From assembly GCA_022448955.1 (NCBI GenBank), contig JAKVCU010000015.1:1-52765 (forward strand): a stretch of DNA of 52,765 nucleotides, read 5' to 3'. A program made the position numbers and the translations under genes. Positions within the stretch are counted from its first letter, which is position 1; each line of letters opens with the position of its first letter. A model generated the notes under the pieces. The model had not been told where the DNA came from. It saw only the letters and a list, made by a program, of their open reading frames with translations, and did no database searches. Of the stretch, positions 29,072 to 37,904 are shown piece by piece. Source of the stretch: Saprospiraceae bacterium. Its GTDB lineage: Bacteria > Bacteroidota > Bacteroidia > Chitinophagales > Saprospiraceae.

Positions 29072-30667
29072 ATGATGGCAATTGCATATATCGTATTGGC
29101 AATTTATACTATTGCACTTTCGTATGTTACCTTCTATTGTGTTATTCAATTTAATTTGTTGTATTACTACAAGAAGAAGCAACGCAAAGAGCTAGAAGAT
29201 ATACAGACTGTTCAAGTACATCAAGAAAATACTGCTCAAAATTTTAAAGCCGTTGCTGTAGCTCATGCTGGAGAAGATTTTGATGATGGTTTTTATCATG
29301 AAGAGAACGAAGATATAAAGAAGCAATATCCTTTCGTGACGGTTCAGTTACCCATATTTAACGAAAAATACGTTGTTGAACGTCTAATTGACAATATTGT
29401 CCAATTTGATTATCCAAAGGATAGATTTGAAATTCATGTATTAGATGACTCTACAGATGAAACCGTAGAAATCACTAAGCAGAAGGTTTTGGAATATCAA
29501 AATAAAGGATTCCAAATCGAGCAGATACATCGGGTAGATAGAACAGGCTACAAGGCAGGTGCTTTAAAAGAAGCAACGATGCAAGCAAAAGGTGATTTTA
29601 TTGCCATTTTTGATGCAGATTTCCTTCCTCGTCCGGATTTTCTTAAGCGTACAATTCCATTTTTTAAAGATGAAAAAGTAGGTGTTGTACAAACGCGTTG
29701 GGAGCATATCAACGAAGATTATTCTCTTATCACCCAATTGCAGGCGATTCAGTTGAATGTCCACTTTACAGTAGAGCAAGTGGGTCGTATGGCTGGTAAT
29801 TACCTCCTACAATTTAATGGTACTGCAGGTGTTTGGCGCCGTGAGACTATTGAAACTGCAGGTGGGTGGGAAGCAGATACGTTGACTGAAGATTTGGATT
29901 TGAGTATCAGAGCCCAGCTCAAAGGCTGGAAGATTAGATTCTTAGAGGAGGTGGGTTCTCCAGCGGAGTTGCCAGTGGAGATGAACAGCTTGAAATCACA
30001 GCAATTTAGATGGATGAAAGGTGGTGCTGAAACAGCGAAAAAAATGTTACCTACGGTATGGCAATCTGAACTGAGCCTAAAACAGAAATTTCATGCTTCT
30101 ATGCACTTATTAGCGAGTACGGTATTTGTATTTGTATTTATCCTTGGTGTATTCAGTGTACCTCTATTATTCTTTTTAGGTGATTTAATCGAAGTAGGTT
30201 TTAGTAAAAACTTCTTTGCCATTTTCTTAGTAGGTTTACTATCTATTATTTCCATTTATTATGTAGCGAATGTCCAATCCCCTGCTCGATCAGAGAGTGA
30301 ACCCCTTAGTAAATCGATTTATAAGTTTTTGTTTTTATTTCCTTTGTTTTTAGCATTATCTATGGGATTATCTTTCCACAATACCATTGCAGTCATTCAA
30401 GGATATATTGGCAAAAAATCACCATTTGTCCGTACTCCTAAATTCAATATCAAGACGATACGCGAAAGTTTTTCTCGCAATAAGTATATCAATAAACAAT
30501 TAAAGTGGAGTACTATCTTTGAGGGTGTTTTAGCTCTATACTTTTTTGGTGGCGTTATAGGAGGGCTATATATTCAGAATACTACCTTTATAATGTTTCA
30601 CTTTTTACTTTCTTTAGGATATGGAGCAATTTTTTATTATACGGTGCGACATTTAAGTTTAAAATAA
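29072..30667 (+). CDS. Cellulose-synthase-like processive GT2
   Basis: The start is placed at the ATG at 29072 (MMAIAYIVLAIYTI), because an N-terminal membrane helix followed by LLYYYKKKQ is usual for this family; the frame stays open to a TTG at 29012. The 531-residue protein has the processive GT2 motifs in order: DDSTDET (about 125), DADF (about 180), TEDLDLS (about 272) and QQFRWMKG (about 310), then four or so C-terminal membrane helices. It should polymerise a beta-linked hexose chain (glucan or mannan-type) or build a glycolipid at the inner membrane. BcsA's C-terminal PilZ domain is absent. It lies in an operon between two other glycosyltransferase genes. Confidence 0.9.
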   Translation: MMAIAYIVLAIYTIALSYVTFYCVIQFNLLYYYKKKQRKELEDIQTVQVHQENTAQNFKAVAVAHAGEDFDDGFYHEENEDIKKQYPFVTVQLPIFNEKYVVERLIDNIVQFDYPKDRFEIHVLDDSTDETVEITKQKVLEYQNKGFQIEQIHRVDRTGYKAGALKEATMQAKGDFIAIFDADFLPRPDFLKRTIPFFKDEKVGVVQTRWEHINEDYSLITQLQAIQLNVHFTVEQVGRMAGNYLLQFNGTAGVWRRETIETAGGWEADTLTEDLDLSIRAQLKGWKIRFLEEVGSPAELPVEMNSLKSQQFRWMKGGAETAKKMLPTVWQSELSLKQKFHASMHLLASTVFVFVFILGVFSVPLLFFLGDLIEVGFSKNFFAIFLVGLLSIISIYYVANVQSPARSESEPLSKSIYKFLFLFPLFLALSMGLSFHNTIAVIQGYIGKKSPFVRTPKFNIKTIRESFSRNKYINKQLKWSTIFEGVLALYFFGGVIGGLYIQNTTFIMFHFLLSLGYGAIFYYTVRHLSLK

Positions 30668-30695
30668 TAGCTTGAACAAAGCTGATGTAATACAA

Positions 30696-32051
30696 ATGCG
30701 GAAATGGAATTGGTATCCTGCTATTGGATTATTGTTCATCATCTTAAGCGCTTACATTGGCTTTGTGCCTCAGCAAAGTGACTTCCTTTCTATTATTCTT
30801 CCCTATTTGAGCATTTGCCTTTTGGGGCTTTGTGCATATTGGCAAAGTTATAAGGAAGAGCAGATTCGTTTTTGGATAAGTATAGCGATTGTAGCAAGGG
30901 TTATTTTAGTTTTTGCTCCCCCCAATTTATCCGATGATATCTATCGTTTTCTCTGGGATGGCTATCTGCTAAATGCTGGAATTAATCCTTTTGATGAACT
31001 GCCCTCTTATTACATTGAAAATAAAGTTCAAATTCAAGGTATAAACAAAGTTTTATTCGAGCAATTAAATTCGCCAGAATACTTTAGTATTTATCCTCCG
31101 GTTGCACAATTCACCTTCGCATTTAGTACTTGGCTTTTCCCTAGTTCGTATTATGGTGCAACTATTATTATGAAGCTTTTTTTACTAGCTTTTGAGATAG
31201 GTAATATTTATATTATCACGAAGCTTTTACGATATTTTCAATTGCCTGTCAAAAATGTCTTGTTATATGCGTTGCATCCCTTAATCATGGTAGAAATTAT
31301 AGGTAATCTCCATTTTGAAGGAGCAATGATATTTTTTTTATTATTTGCTTTTTGGTTTTTAGTTCAGCAAAAGTGGCCATGGTCTGCAGTATTCATGTCC
31401 TTATCTATAGCTTCAAAACTTCTACCTCTCATGTTTTTACCTTTTTTGGTTAGGCGTTTAGGGTGGAAGAAAGCAATGATGTATTTCTCCTTCTTAGGTG
31501 TTTGTTTGTTATTACTTTTTGCTCCACTTCTAAGCAATGTCTTTTTCAGTAATTTTGGCAACAGCCTAGAACTCTACTTTAGAAGATTTGAATTTAACGC
31601 AAGTATTTTTTATTTAGTAAGATGGGTAGGATATCAAGAAGTGGGTTATAACTTGATTAAATACATTGGCCCTTCTTTGGCATTGTTTACTTTGCTTGTA
31701 ATCTTATTGGCAACATTTTTAGAACGCAGCCCTTCGTGGAAGACTTTCCCCGTGGTAGGCTTATTAGCCATTACTATTTACAATTTCAATACTCCAACTG
31801 TACATCCTTGGTATATCTGCTTACCAATAATGTGGTGTATATTCACAGAGTATCGGTATCCTTTAGTATGGTCGGTATTTATTTTTTTTACTTATATAAA
31901 CTATAGCTATCCAGACTACCACGAAAATCAATGGGTAATCTGGATAGAATATATTGGCGTTTGGTTGATGCTTCTGTATGATTTTACGAAAGTACGCGAT
32001 CGACAGCTTTCCAGCTCCCCCCATTATAGGCCTCAAGACCTTGAGACCTAA
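30696..32051 (+). CDS. Polytopic polyprenol-phosphate-sugar-dependent glycosyltransferase
   Basis: This 451-residue protein (from the ATG at 30696; a TTG at 30672 would add eight residues) has roughly ten to twelve membrane helices. The first long loop carries LSDDIYRFLWDGYLLNAGINPF, the acidic-pair motif of GT-C mannosyltransferases (GT87/DUF2029-like). It is expected to transfer a sugar from a polyprenyl-phosphate donor on the outer face of the inner membrane. Together with the two upstream GT2 genes it suggests a small surface glycolipid or glycan pathway. Its last 68 bp overlap, tail to tail, the 3' end of the rhodanese gene on the other strand. Confidence 0.82.
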   Translation: MRKWNWYPAIGLLFIILSAYIGFVPQQSDFLSIILPYLSICLLGLCAYWQSYKEEQIRFWISIAIVARVILVFAPPNLSDDIYRFLWDGYLLNAGINPFDELPSYYIENKVQIQGINKVLFEQLNSPEYFSIYPPVAQFTFAFSTWLFPSSYYGATIIMKLFLLAFEIGNIYIITKLLRYFQLPVKNVLLYALHPLIMVEIIGNLHFEGAMIFFLLFAFWFLVQQKWPWSAVFMSLSIASKLLPLMFLPFLVRRLGWKKAMMYFSFLGVCLLLLFAPLLSNVFFSNFGNSLELYFRRFEFNASIFYLVRWVGYQEVGYNLIKYIGPSLALFTLLVILLATFLERSPSWKTFPVVGLLAITIYNFNTPTVHPWYICLPIMWCIFTEYRYPLVWSVFIFFTYINYSYPDYHENQWVIWIEYIGVWLMLLYDFTKVRDRQLSSSPHYRPQDLET

Positions 32052-32292
32052 GCTTTGAAGCTGCTATTCCACTGCGTGCACCAGATTTACAACAAGTAAG
32101 GACTGGCGTCTTCATCGCTTTAATTTTTTCTATATTTCGGCCAATCTGATCGAGCGGAATATTGATAGAACCCTTTACATGTCCGGCTTGATACTCTGCA
32201 GTTGTACGCACATCTATGAGCACTGCGCCCTCCTCGCATAATGCTTTGATATTTGGTCCACTCTTTAGCAATCTTTGAATAAAATTCAACAT
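31984..32292 (-). CDS. Single-domain rhodanese overlapping a convergent gene
   Basis: The 102-residue protein is a rhodanese domain with LIDVRTTAEYQAGHVKGSINIPL, the active-site loop CCKSGARSG (a double Cys; the second is at the catalytic position) and a normal ending GGSWKAVDRVL. It has no signal peptide, so cytosolic sulfur transfer is likely. It starts 19 bp after the PorE-like gene stop and may be co-transcribed with it. Its 3' 68 bp lie inside the convergent glycosyltransferase gene. Both proteins keep family-typical C-termini, so the overlap appears real. Confidence 0.9.
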   Translation of the reverse strand: MLNFIQRLLKSGPNIKALCEEGAVLIDVRTTAEYQAGHVKGSINIPLDQIGRNIEKIKAMKTPVLTCCKSGARSGIAASKLRSQGLEAYNGGSWKAVDRVLS

Positions 32293-32311
32293 TTTTCTTT
32301 TTGCTTTAAGT

Positions 32312-34378
32312 TTACCTTACTTTATCATGTCTGATCCCATCCTCATACTTTACTAAGTAAGCTTTGGGGAAGCCACTTCTCTTTGCTGCTTTTAAAGCTT
32401 CTTTCGCTTCTACTAAGGAGAAAAAATCAGCCAAAAGAACCCTAGTTAAGCCTCTATCGATAATAAGCTCTGTGTCTAATCTTCCTTCATTTTTAACCTT
32501 CCGGAAAACACTACTATTCGGTTTAAACTTGCTTACCGCTGCCAACTGAACCTTATAATAAGTACCCGTATGTCGAGGAGCTGAAGTACGATATATATAT
32601 TTATCTGAAGCAGACTTCGGTGTCACTTCGTATTCTTGACCAGAATTTGCATCTACAGAAGGATTAGTATCTGGCATTGGTTCTTCAAATACTGGCTCAG
32701 GCTCTTCAAATACTGGCACATTTGGAACATCTTCCAAGATAATTTCTGTTGCATCATTTTTGGAAAGTTCTGAGCTTGGATTTTCTGGCTCTTCAATTTC
32801 CAAAGAAGCAAGAAATACGGGCTGTCCATAAGTCAGAACACTTGCATCATCTGCTGCAAATTGATAAACATCTGTTAAATAACCGGGGCTACTCACTTCT
32901 ACCTCATAACGACTTCCTTTAGCAATTTCGAAGATGTAACTACCATTATCAAATAATCGTCTATTTAGTTCGGATTTATTTCCGTTGCCCCCCAATTCAT
33001 ACAATGCTACTTCTACATTGGCAATTGGTTCGCCTGTCTGGCGGGCATAAACATTCCCTTGCACCGTCATGCTTCTTCCCTCTACTGTGAATTCGAAAAT
33101 ATCTGAATTGCGCGTATTTGGTTTTTCACCACCGAATGCTCGATTAGAAACTAAGAAGCCCCCAGTGTGGGAACTATTTTCCACATAACCAAAATCATCT
33201 GCTGGAGAATTGATAGGAAGGCCAGCATTTTCAGCAGCAGTCCAATTGACATCCTCTCCTTGAACCTTAAAAATATCAAAACCACCAATAGAAATATGCC
33301 CATTAGAGGAAAAGTATAGCTTATTTTCATCTCTGTTATAATAAGGCGTTAACTCGTCACCAAGTGTATTTACATTAGGTCCAAGGTTCATGGGGAAGGT
33401 AAAATCAAGATCATCCTTGGCTAAATCGCGACTGATAAACCAAATATCCATTCCTCCTCTTGTACCATCCCTATTAGAAGCAAAATAGACAATTTCTAAC
33501 CCACTGCGATGAACTACAGTAGGATGTGTGCTTGTTATTTTTTCCAAATTCACATAATCAGGTAAACGTTCAGGCCTAGACCACTGATTACCGCTCTTTT
33601 TAGTCACAAACAGCTCACAACGAGAAGTCAAATCACCATAGTTTTTATCTTTTTCTGCATTACAGATCGTAAAATAATAACGATCTCCATCAGGAGAAAA
33701 TGATCCGTTTGCAAAATGCCCATTTTGAATAACAGGAAAGTTAGCTGGTACAGCAGCTCTAGCCCAAGTCTTTCCTACTTTCGTAGAGACATAAATTCTG
33801 GCCTTTCCTCCTTTAGAAGAAGAAAAGTATAATTGATTATTGGAGACGGGAAAAGGAGCGAACTCATCCTCATCCGTATTTACATTTGTGCCAGCAAACA
33901 ACAGTTCCAAATCACTACGTGCTCCAGAAGGAAGAGCTAAGCCTAGTTCACAACCTTTAATTTCATTACTGATAATATCTTGCAAAATGGCCTTACCATC
34001 ACCAGTATAAGTATCAGAAAATGCTCTAAATTCTTTGATTGCTTTTTCATATTGCCCATCTTGTTTAAGACATCTAGCGTATTTTAGTCCAACTAATGGA
34101 TAATCATCATTTTCATCTTTTACTTCCAAGTAGGCAGCAGCAGCCTTCCGATAGTCTTTGATGAGGTAATAGGATTCACCTGCTTTAAAGATGAGTTCTT
34201 TCTTACGTTTTTTCTTTTTCCAGGCTGCTTCATAATTTTCAGCAGCTTCCGCATAATTGGCCTTTCCGTATAGTTCGTCTGCAAGTTTGCGGTGTTTACG
34301 CCAACTCATTTTTTGAGCAAACATAGGTGTAGCAACTGCTAACACAAGGATGATCAGTGTGGCTCTTTTTAACATCAT
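32312..34378 (-). CDS. PorE-like envelope protein with a SPOR domain in place of OmpA
   Basis: The 688-residue protein has a signal peptide ending MFAQ, TPR-like helices (about 26-130, ADELYGKANYAEAAENYEAAW), a PD40/WD40-like propeller (about 155-430; LYFSSSKGG, IVYFASNRDGTRGGMDIW, NKLYFSSNGH), a carboxypeptidase-regulatory-like beta domain (about 434-520), an acidic Pro-rich linker and a C-terminal SPOR domain (about 602-680). This TPR-propeller-CRD order is that of PorE, the T9SS lipoprotein-like component that ends in an OmpA peptidoglycan-binding domain. Here SPOR occupies that place and no lipobox is visible. I infer a periplasmic protein that binds denuded peptidoglycan. A direct T9SS role is plausible but unproven. 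Confidence 0.85.
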   Translation of the reverse strand: MMLKRATLIILVLAVATPMFAQKMSWRKHRKLADELYGKANYAEAAENYEAAWKKKKRKKELIFKAGESYYLIKDYRKAAAAYLEVKDENDDYPLVGLKYARCLKQDGQYEKAIKEFRAFSDTYTGDGKAILQDIISNEIKGCELGLALPSGARSDLELLFAGTNVNTDEDEFAPFPVSNNQLYFSSSKGGKARIYVSTKVGKTWARAAVPANFPVIQNGHFANGSFSPDGDRYYFTICNAEKDKNYGDLTSRCELFVTKKSGNQWSRPERLPDYVNLEKITSTHPTVVHRSGLEIVYFASNRDGTRGGMDIWFISRDLAKDDLDFTFPMNLGPNVNTLGDELTPYYNRDENKLYFSSNGHISIGGFDIFKVQGEDVNWTAAENAGLPINSPADDFGYVENSSHTGGFLVSNRAFGGEKPNTRNSDIFEFTVEGRSMTVQGNVYARQTGEPIANVEVALYELGGNGNKSELNRRLFDNGSYIFEIAKGSRYEVEVSSPGYLTDVYQFAADDASVLTYGQPVFLASLEIEEPENPSSELSKNDATEIILEDVPNVPVFEEPEPVFEEPMPDTNPSVDANSGQEYEVTPKSASDKYIYRTSAPRHTGTYYKVQLAAVSKFKPNSSVFRKVKNEGRLDTELIIDRGLTRVLLADFFSLVEAKEALKAAKRSGFPKAYLVKYEDGIRHDKVR

Positions 34379-34473
34379 AATAGTAGATTCATTTTGTCCA
34401 TGGACTTAAAAAAATTCTTTATTTCTATGGTGATTCTATTCTAAAGGTAGGATTCTCTATCCATAAAATAGTA

Positions 34474-35046
34474 TCAACGACGAGTAATCAGAGATTCGAT
34501 GATTGGAGCAAAGTGTTGATGTTCTAAAGTTCTTACTTTCTGAGCAATCGTTTCAGGAGAATCAGATTCATCCAACGAACAAGCAGCTTGGAAGATTATA
34601 TTCCCCTCGTCATATTTTGCATTTACATAATGAATGCTTATTCCACTTTCTTTTTCTCCTGCCAGTTTTACGGCGCGATGTACATTCATTCCGTACATTC
34701 CCTTACCACCATACTTAGGAAGCAATGCGGGGTGGATATTAATCATCTGATTGGTGTAGGCATTTACAAGATAATCAGGAATAAGCCATAAAAAGCCCGC
34801 CAGCACGATAAAGTCAATACCCTTTTGGTTCAATTCCTGCAGAATATCTTCTGATTTGTAAAAATACGCTCTATTTATTATTAAGGTCTCAATTCCAAAT
34901 GATTGGGCCATATTCAGAACTGGAGCTGCCTCTTTATTCGAAACGACGAAATTTACCTTAATATCGGTTCTTCCACTGAAATATTCAATTATTTTTTTTG
35001 CATTTGTACCTGTACCAGATGCAAAAATTGCAATATTCTTTACCAT
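34474..35046 (-). CDS. purN: Phosphoribosylglycinamide formyltransferase
   Basis: The enzyme transfers the formyl group of 10-formyl-tetrahydrofolate to glycinamide ribonucleotide, step three of purine synthesis. From the ATG at 35046 the protein has 190 residues and begins MVKNIAIFASGTGTNAKKI, as expected for PurN; an upstream ATG at 35070 adds eight untypical residues. The catalytic Asn-His lie in NIHPALLPKYGGKGMYG and the catalytic Asp in NAKYDEGNIIFQ. No other purine gene is nearby. It is divergent from nothing and follows the 533-residue unknown gene on the same strand. Confidence 0.95.
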   Translation of the reverse strand: MVKNIAIFASGTGTNAKKIIEYFSGRTDIKVNFVVSNKEAAPVLNMAQSFGIETLIINRAYFYKSEDILQELNQKGIDFIVLAGFLWLIPDYLVNAYTNQMINIHPALLPKYGGKGMYGMNVHRAVKLAGEKESGISIHYVNAKYDEGNIIFQAACSLDESDSPETIAQKVRTLEHQHFAPIIESLITRR

Positions 35047-35127
35047 AAAATTATTTGATCTAAGTAGCATGACAAAATAGCTTATACCGTGGTATTCTAT
35101 CTTTCTATTGAAAGAGCATTCGTTCCT

Positions 35128-36729
35128 TTATTCAAAGGATAGATTGCCAAAACGGTAAGTTCTACCTCGTTCTCCAAAGATGACCATTTTCCTTAGTCCT
35201 ATTTGTTTACAAATTTTTGGTCTTGTAATTACGCCAGCATCTCTATTACTAAATAATGGGAATTTTTGCGTACTTCCATCAATACTTACTTCCGTGACTG
35301 CGATAACTGAATTGCGCCCATTAAAATTATAGATTCTTTTGGAGTCTTTGCTAAAGTTGCGATTATTATCATTATATACGAAGTAAATTTTATCTCTTAC
35401 TATAGCTTTAGCATAGGAAGAGTAATAGCCTCCATCATTAAGTGTTTCTTGAATTTTGGGAATTCGAGTTGCCCATTCAATTTCTCCTGTTGGCTTTATA
35501 TTGACAATGATAATATCATTGTAGTTATAATAATAATCGTATCGCAGCGTACTTCCGCCAAATCGACTACGAGGATCAAAAAAGTCGCGTACAGCATATT
35601 GCCTGACGAAAAACTGCTCTGCAATTAATAAAGCCCCGCCATCCGATCGTAAGATCAGATCGTCTAAGGCATAATTTAAAAGTTCTGGTTCCTTTCTTGT
35701 ATTGTTTTGTCTTTCTGCTTGCTCTGCTCTTCGTTTGCCAGATCTAGAGAGTAATGCCGAACGAAACTCAAAATCAAATTCTTTAGAATTGATATTCAAT
35801 ACTTCCTCTGTGATAGGGTCTAGGCGGAAAAAGTAAGTTCCTTTCACACTGTAGGAGTTTTTCTCAGAATAAAAGCCTGAGCATACCAAATGGCCATTTC
35901 GATCGATACGGAAAGTTAATTCTGAAATAAACTTATCTCCCAAGCTAATTTTATACTCTTGAAACTTCTCTCCTTGCGCTGTGTAAGAAAGTATTGTATA
36001 CTGGTAGGTGGGTCGACCAGCCCTTTCGCGGCGATTTCGATCTTGATAAATTATACCTAGCACATAAATATTACCTTGATTATCTACGCTATATTCTTTG
36101 ACCTCAAATTTTTCATCATTATAAGGTAGTGTGATGTCCTTTTCCCAAATGGAGTTAAACTGATTATCATAAACTCTAAAAGCAAAGCGCTCTGGTTCAC
36201 GTTTTTGATAAGGTAACTGATTATAGACAAGAACTTTAGAGCTATCTTTAGAAATCTCAATATCAAACTGTCCTGCACGATGCTCACTCTTTGTACTTAT
36301 TTCAGCTATTTTAGTGAGCTTTTTTTCTGGGATTAGTCGCTTGCGATTAATTTTTTGTGCAAACAGATAGTTTTTTTTCTGGGATCTATTATTAAAACTA
36401 GTAAATAGGTAGAGCTCTCCTCCAACGAGGATCAGGTCTTCAAAAAGTCTAGTTTTTTTCTTATACTTTAAGTTCAGTTCTTTAGACTTTCGCAACTTTG
36501 AGTTACTATCGTAGCGCTCTATATAAGCGGAGGCTTTACTAAAAGAGCTAGCTTCCTTTTTTCTCAGGGCATAGAACCCCCAAGTTCCATAAGAGATAAG
36601 CTTTTCAATATAAGAGCCTGAGGGTTCTCTCAATTCTTCCCCCCAAACGACATCTGCAGGTGCGCTATTTGTTTGTGCCAAGCAGGAAAAGCCAAAAATA
36701 GAGCATAAAAAGACCAATAATATACGCAT
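35128..36729 (-). CDS. Secreted protein of unknown function, propeller-like
   Basis: The 533-residue protein starts with a signal peptide (MRILLVFLCSIFGFSCLAQ). The mature part has regularly spaced short hydrophobic strand pairs such as LFEDLILVGGELYLFTSF, KVLVYNQLPY, NIYVLGIIYQD, HLVCSGFYSE and KIYFVYND, suggesting a beta-propeller. It is rich in Arg, Tyr and Asn. There is no T9SS sorting domain and no catalytic motif. The position between purN and the DUF4835 operon gives no clue. I do not recognise the family. Confidence 0.7.
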   Translation of the reverse strand: MRILLVFLCSIFGFSCLAQTNSAPADVVWGEELREPSGSYIEKLISYGTWGFYALRKKEASSFSKASAYIERYDSNSKLRKSKELNLKYKKKTRLFEDLILVGGELYLFTSFNNRSQKKNYLFAQKINRKRLIPEKKLTKIAEISTKSEHRAGQFDIEISKDSSKVLVYNQLPYQKREPERFAFRVYDNQFNSIWEKDITLPYNDEKFEVKEYSVDNQGNIYVLGIIYQDRNRRERAGRPTYQYTILSYTAQGEKFQEYKISLGDKFISELTFRIDRNGHLVCSGFYSEKNSYSVKGTYFFRLDPITEEVLNINSKEFDFEFRSALLSRSGKRRAEQAERQNNTRKEPELLNYALDDLILRSDGGALLIAEQFFVRQYAVRDFFDPRSRFGGSTLRYDYYYNYNDIIIVNIKPTGEIEWATRIPKIQETLNDGGYYSSYAKAIVRDKIYFVYNDNNRNFSKDSKRIYNFNGRNSVIAVTEVSIDGSTQKFPLFSNRDAGVITRPKICKQIGLRKMVIFGERGRTYRFGNLSFE

Positions 36730-36859
36730 AGTCTATTTTTTAAAGAGCATAGTTTGAATTTTTCATGAATTGATTTTATCAATGAATAATTTTGATAAGG
36801 CCCATTCATACTTTCCAAATATGCTCAAAGTTCGAAATTTGCCAAGTGCTCACTCCAAA

Positions 36860-36902
36860 CACAAAAAGTGTAAGCACTTTAGAGGTTACTTACACTTTTG
36901 TG
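36860..36902. terminator. Long hairpin between the DUF4835 and unknown genes
   Basis: A stem of about 14 bp with one bulged A (36860-36874 with 36889-36902) lies downstream of the DUF4835 stop on the minus strand. It could end the bamD-coaBC-DUF4835 transcript; U-richness after the stem is modest (TTTTTGTGTTT). Confidence 0.45.
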
Positions 36903-36944
36903 ACGACTTATTTAGAATTGGTTTCGTTAGTAGTAAGCCCGAAA

Positions 36945-36963
36945 CCTGCCTGCTACCGGCAGG
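36945..36963 (-). repeat. CCTGCC/GGCAGG palindromic repeat, copy 2
   Basis: A 6-bp perfect stem CCTGCC-TGCTACC-GGCAGG. Read on the minus strand, it and the following GTTTCGG and ACTACT motifs resemble 39280-39318, suggesting a second dispersed intergenic repeat family. Confidence 0.5.
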
Positions 36964-36996
36964 AATTAGTACAATAAAATTTGTCTAAGTACTTAT

Positions 36997-37896
36997 TTAT
37001 CTGACAGCCCGATACTTGGAAGCATTTGGGGCATCAACCTTTGTCATGATTTGTATAAATCGGTTTTTTTCTTGTATAGTACCTCTTTTGAATATTTCGA
37101 CTAACTCTGTAGACTTTGCATTTGCAAACATCTGCACGATCATTGAGTTGGGATAAGCTTGATTAACAGTTCTTACTTTTTCCAACGCACTAATCAAAAT
37201 GGCCCTAGCTGTATTGGTATCTGTATACATAATATCCAAAGACTGACGATGATAATCATACATTGCTTGACGATAATCTCTTACACGAGGTGATAGGAGG
37301 TTTTCAATAATCCAGAAGCGATTTCTATTGGCATCTAAGGATTGCCAACCTGGGTTTCCTGCTGCTGCACTTTGTGGTACATTATTCAAAATCTCCTGTG
37401 TAGTTCTCAGGTGTTCTTCTCCCCCATATAAAGAATAGCTATCGTAATCTAATCCTAATATGAGGTATACATAAAAAGAAAGTACCTGGGATAAATTATC
37501 ATTGTAGGAATTTTTACTAAAGACTAAGGGCTGAAATTGTTCATAGACGAAGGTTACATCTCGATCAATATGATTCAAAATCGCTGTTTCATAGTCTGTA
37601 CCAAAAACAGGCCGAGAAGCCTGAATGGCTAAATCTGCCTTAAAGCTAGTTGGCGATAATTCTTCCTGAATAGTCAAAAGGAAATTACAGTTGATACGTT
37701 CTTCTTTTTCGAAGATATCATTTGTCCATTTTTGGCTATTCAAGAACTCATCGATAGTAGTTTCTAAGGTAGCAAAAACCTTAGGGTCTACTGTTTGAAT
37801 TTTCTGTATATTAATTTTGACAGAAACCTTCAACTCTTGTGCATGAAGACTTCCAAAACTCGTTAGCGTAAATATCAAGAATATAAATCTGCTCAT
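36997..37896 (-). CDS. DUF4835 family envelope protein
   Basis: The start is the ATG at 37896 (a TTG one codon earlier is less likely). The 299-residue protein has a signal peptide ending LHAQ and a mature domain typical of DUF4835, with YDSYSLYGGEEHL, NPGWQSLDANRNRFWIIENL and YRQAMYDYHRQSLDIM. The family is widespread in Bacteroidota and usually follows coaBC, as here (8-bp gap). I recall it being listed in some annotations with T9SS genes under the name PorD, but I am not certain. A periplasmic or outer-membrane biogenesis role is inferred from its constant place behind bamD, rpoZ and coaBC. Confidence 0.85.
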   Translation of the reverse strand: MSRFIFLIFTLTSFGSLHAQELKVSVKINIQKIQTVDPKVFATLETTIDEFLNSQKWTNDIFEKEERINCNFLLTIQEELSPTSFKADLAIQASRPVFGTDYETAILNHIDRDVTFVYEQFQPLVFSKNSYNDNLSQVLSFYVYLILGLDYDSYSLYGGEEHLRTTQEILNNVPQSAAAGNPGWQSLDANRNRFWIIENLLSPRVRDYRQAMYDYHRQSLDIMYTDTNTARAILISALEKVRTVNQAYPNSMIVQMFANAKSTELVEIFKRGTIQEKNRFIQIMTKVDAPNASKYRAVR

Positions 37897-37904
37897 CAAA
37901 TCTA

